From NCBI GenBank assembly GCA_022562935.1, contig JADFOI010000026.1:1-34841 (forward strand): a DNA stretch of 34,841 bases. Direction: 5' to 3'. Of the stretch, positions 33,678 through 34,841 are shown in pieces (the first letter of the stretch is position 1; every line of letters begins with the position of its first letter). This DNA is from Acidobacteriota bacterium (GTDB lineage: Bacteria; Acidobacteriota; UBA6911; RPQK01; JADFOI01). Made by a program: the position numbers and the translations under genes. Below the pieces are notes generated by a model, which saw nothing but the letters and a program-made list of their open reading frames with translations, was not told where the DNA came from and ran no database searches.

Positions 33678-33917
33678 ATGGAGTATAAGGACTTCGAAAA
33701 TGCATTGGCCCGCTTGGAAAGTATCGTCGGGGAACTGGAAGAAGGAGAACTTGCGCTTGAAAAGGCACTGAAACTGTTTGAGGAGGGCATTAAGATCTCC
33801 CGATTTTGTAGTACCAAACTCGACGAAGCCGAGCGAAAGGTAGAAATCCTGTTGAAAGACAAGAAGGGAGAACTCACCGAAAAAGCCTTCCAGCCTGAGG
33901 GAGAGCCCTCAGCTTGA
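33678..33917 (+). CDS. xseB: Exodeoxyribonuclease VII small subunit
   Basis: The 79-aa XseB has the expected length and motifs: YKDFENALARLESIVGELEEGELALEKALKLFEEGIKISRFCSTKLDEAERKVEIL. It forms the helical small subunit that binds XseA in many copies. An AGAGAG-rich stretch ahead of the ATG serves as ribosome site. Its stop overlaps the start of the prenyl synthase gene by 4 nt. The xseA-xseB-ispA order is widespread in bacteria. Confidence 0.95.
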   Translation: MEYKDFENALARLESIVGELEEGELALEKALKLFEEGIKISRFCSTKLDEAERKVEILLKDKKGELTEKAFQPEGEPSA

Positions 33918-34807
33918 AAAGAGAAACGACCCCTGTCCTGACAAACGACTTGACCTTCCAAGAGTACATGGACCAGCGAAAGCTGACCATAGACAAACAC
34001 CTGGATCATTGCTTACCCCCCCTCCATACCCCTCCGGAAATCATTCACCAGGCGATGCGTTACAGCGTCTTCCCAGGGGGCAAGAGGATTCGGCCCATAC
34101 TGGCTTTAACCACGGGAGAAGCTGTGGGAGGTGACTTTCAGAAATTGATTTCTCTGGCTGCTGCGCTGGAGATGATCCACACCTACTCACTCATCCATGA
34201 TGACCTCCCTGCCATGGATGACGATGATTATCGCAGAGGTCAACCGAGCACACACAAGAAGTTTGGAGAAGCGATCGCCCTTTTGGCTGGAAATGGGCTC
34301 CTGATCCGGGCCTTCCAGCTGCTTGCGGAACTTCCCGCTCAGGCAGCGGAGAAGGAATCCAAGGTTGCGGTTCTGGATCAGATTTGTCGGGCCATTGGAA
34401 CCACCCAGGGGATGTTAGCAGGCCAGGTGATGGACCTGGTGAAGAAAGGTAAACCCTTCTCCGCCCAACAACTGGAACAGATCCACTCCGCCAAAACGGG
34501 CGCCTTAATCGAGGCTTCAGTTTGCTGCGCCGCCTTCCTGTCGGGAGCTTCAGAGGAAGCCTGCAAGAAGCTCGGTACCTTTGGCCGAAGGATAGGACTT
34601 GCCTTTCAGATTGTGGACGACATTCTCGACTCTTCGCAGGCCTCGAGCAAACCGCCCGCGACCTATCCTGCAATGTACGGTTTTGAGGCCAGTAGGAAAA
34701 TGGCCATCGAGTTGGTGGAAAAAGCCCTTCAGGACATCGAGTTTCTGGGTTCTCGAGGTGAAACCCTCACAGAATTGGCTCGATACATCTCGGTGCGAAG
34801 AATCTGA
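33914..34807 (+). CDS. ispA: Polyprenyl (farnesyl/geranylgeranyl) diphosphate synthase
   Basis: The 297-aa protein is a trans-isoprenyl diphosphate synthase: GGKRIRPILALTTGEAVGGD, the first Asp-rich motif in HDDLPAMDDDDYRRGQPSTHKKFGEA, AGNGLLIRAFQLL, GMLAGQVMDL, KTGALIEASVCCAAFLSGA and the second Asp-rich region GLAFQIVDDILD. It joins isopentenyl diphosphate units to an allylic diphosphate; chain length (C15 or C20) is not decided here. The start codon is TTG, overlapping the xseB stop (TTGA), so translation is coupled. A short CCTGACCA octamer run follows its stop. Confidence 0.94.
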   Translation: MKRETTPVLTNDLTFQEYMDQRKLTIDKHLDHCLPPLHTPPEIIHQAMRYSVFPGGKRIRPILALTTGEAVGGDFQKLISLAAALEMIHTYSLIHDDLPAMDDDDYRRGQPSTHKKFGEAIALLAGNGLLIRAFQLLAELPAQAAEKESKVAVLDQICRAIGTTQGMLAGQVMDLVKKGKPFSAQQLEQIHSAKTGALIEASVCCAAFLSGASEEACKKLGTFGRRIGLAFQIVDDILDSSQASSKPPATYPAMYGFEASRKMAIELVEKALQDIEFLGSRGETLTELARYISVRRI

Positions 34808-34815
34808 GGAAGAGC

Positions 34816-34841
34816 CTGACCACCTGACCACCTGACCGCCT
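34816..34841. repeat. Short CCTGACCA octamer run at the window edge
   Basis: CCTGACCA, CCTGACCA, CCTGACCG are consecutive 8-nt units after ispA. The run may continue beyond the window. Confidence 0.55.

Overview
The window is a bacterial chromosome segment of moderate GC content. Nearly all of it is housekeeping and central-metabolism genes. I see no rRNA, tRNA, prophage, transposase or CRISPR array. The gene set (a DUF1800/DUF1501 pair, a 2-oxoacid:ferredoxin oxidoreductase, hslVU, a split acyl-CoA carboxylase, many small dispersed repeats) would fit an Acidobacteriota-like or related soil/sediment lineage. That placement is inferred from gene content only and is weak.

Layout. Positions 1-3724 (minus) form a likely operon: HAD hydrolase/CTP-dependent riboflavin kinase fusion, a small membrane protein, a D-threonine aldolase/D-serine dehydratase-like PLP enzyme, rpiB and gnd (cut by the window edge). 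Positions 3952-6946 (plus) hold an exported DUF1800 + DUF1501 pair. Positions 7118-11374 (minus) hold korB, korA and an AlaC-type aminotransferase. Positions 11625-12801 hold msrB and an HSD10-like 3-hydroxyacyl-CoA dehydrogenase, head to head. Positions 12973-14322 (plus) hold a degenerate aspartokinase-like protein translationally coupled to a SLOG/YpsA-like protein, then a 42-aa ORF. Positions 14335-18422 (minus) hold a PP2C phosphatase, a zinc-ribbon membrane microprotein, a GHMP kinase and ligA; the last three overlap or abut. Positions 18910-29863 (plus) hold a YihY/BrkB membrane protein, hslV-hslU, a fibronectin-III lipoprotein, a transaldolase-like aldolase, and an acyl-CoA carboxylase set (carboxyltransferase, biotin carboxylase, biotin carrier) with an amidohydrolase lipoprotein and a small exported ORF lying between the last two. 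Positions 29877-32192 (minus) hold accD-folC. Positions 32385-34807 (plus) hold xseA-xseB-ispA.

The most unusual feature is the repeat landscape. At least three families of small palindromic, MITE-like elements with terminal inverted repeats occupy gene junctions: A, ends CTAGCCCGGATGATGCATA; B, ends AGTGCCTCG; D, ends GGAGCCTGTCCGAGTAATAG. With them are phase-locked degenerate arrays of 7-bp and 8-bp units. Several repeats run into genes and supply real codons: the signal peptide of the FN3 lipoprotein, the C-termini of AccD, FolC, YihY and the SLOG protein, and sequence at the HAD-RibK and ligA starts. The most interesting protein is the HAD-riboflavin kinase (DUF120) fusion, because DUF120 is chiefly an archaeal enzyme domain.
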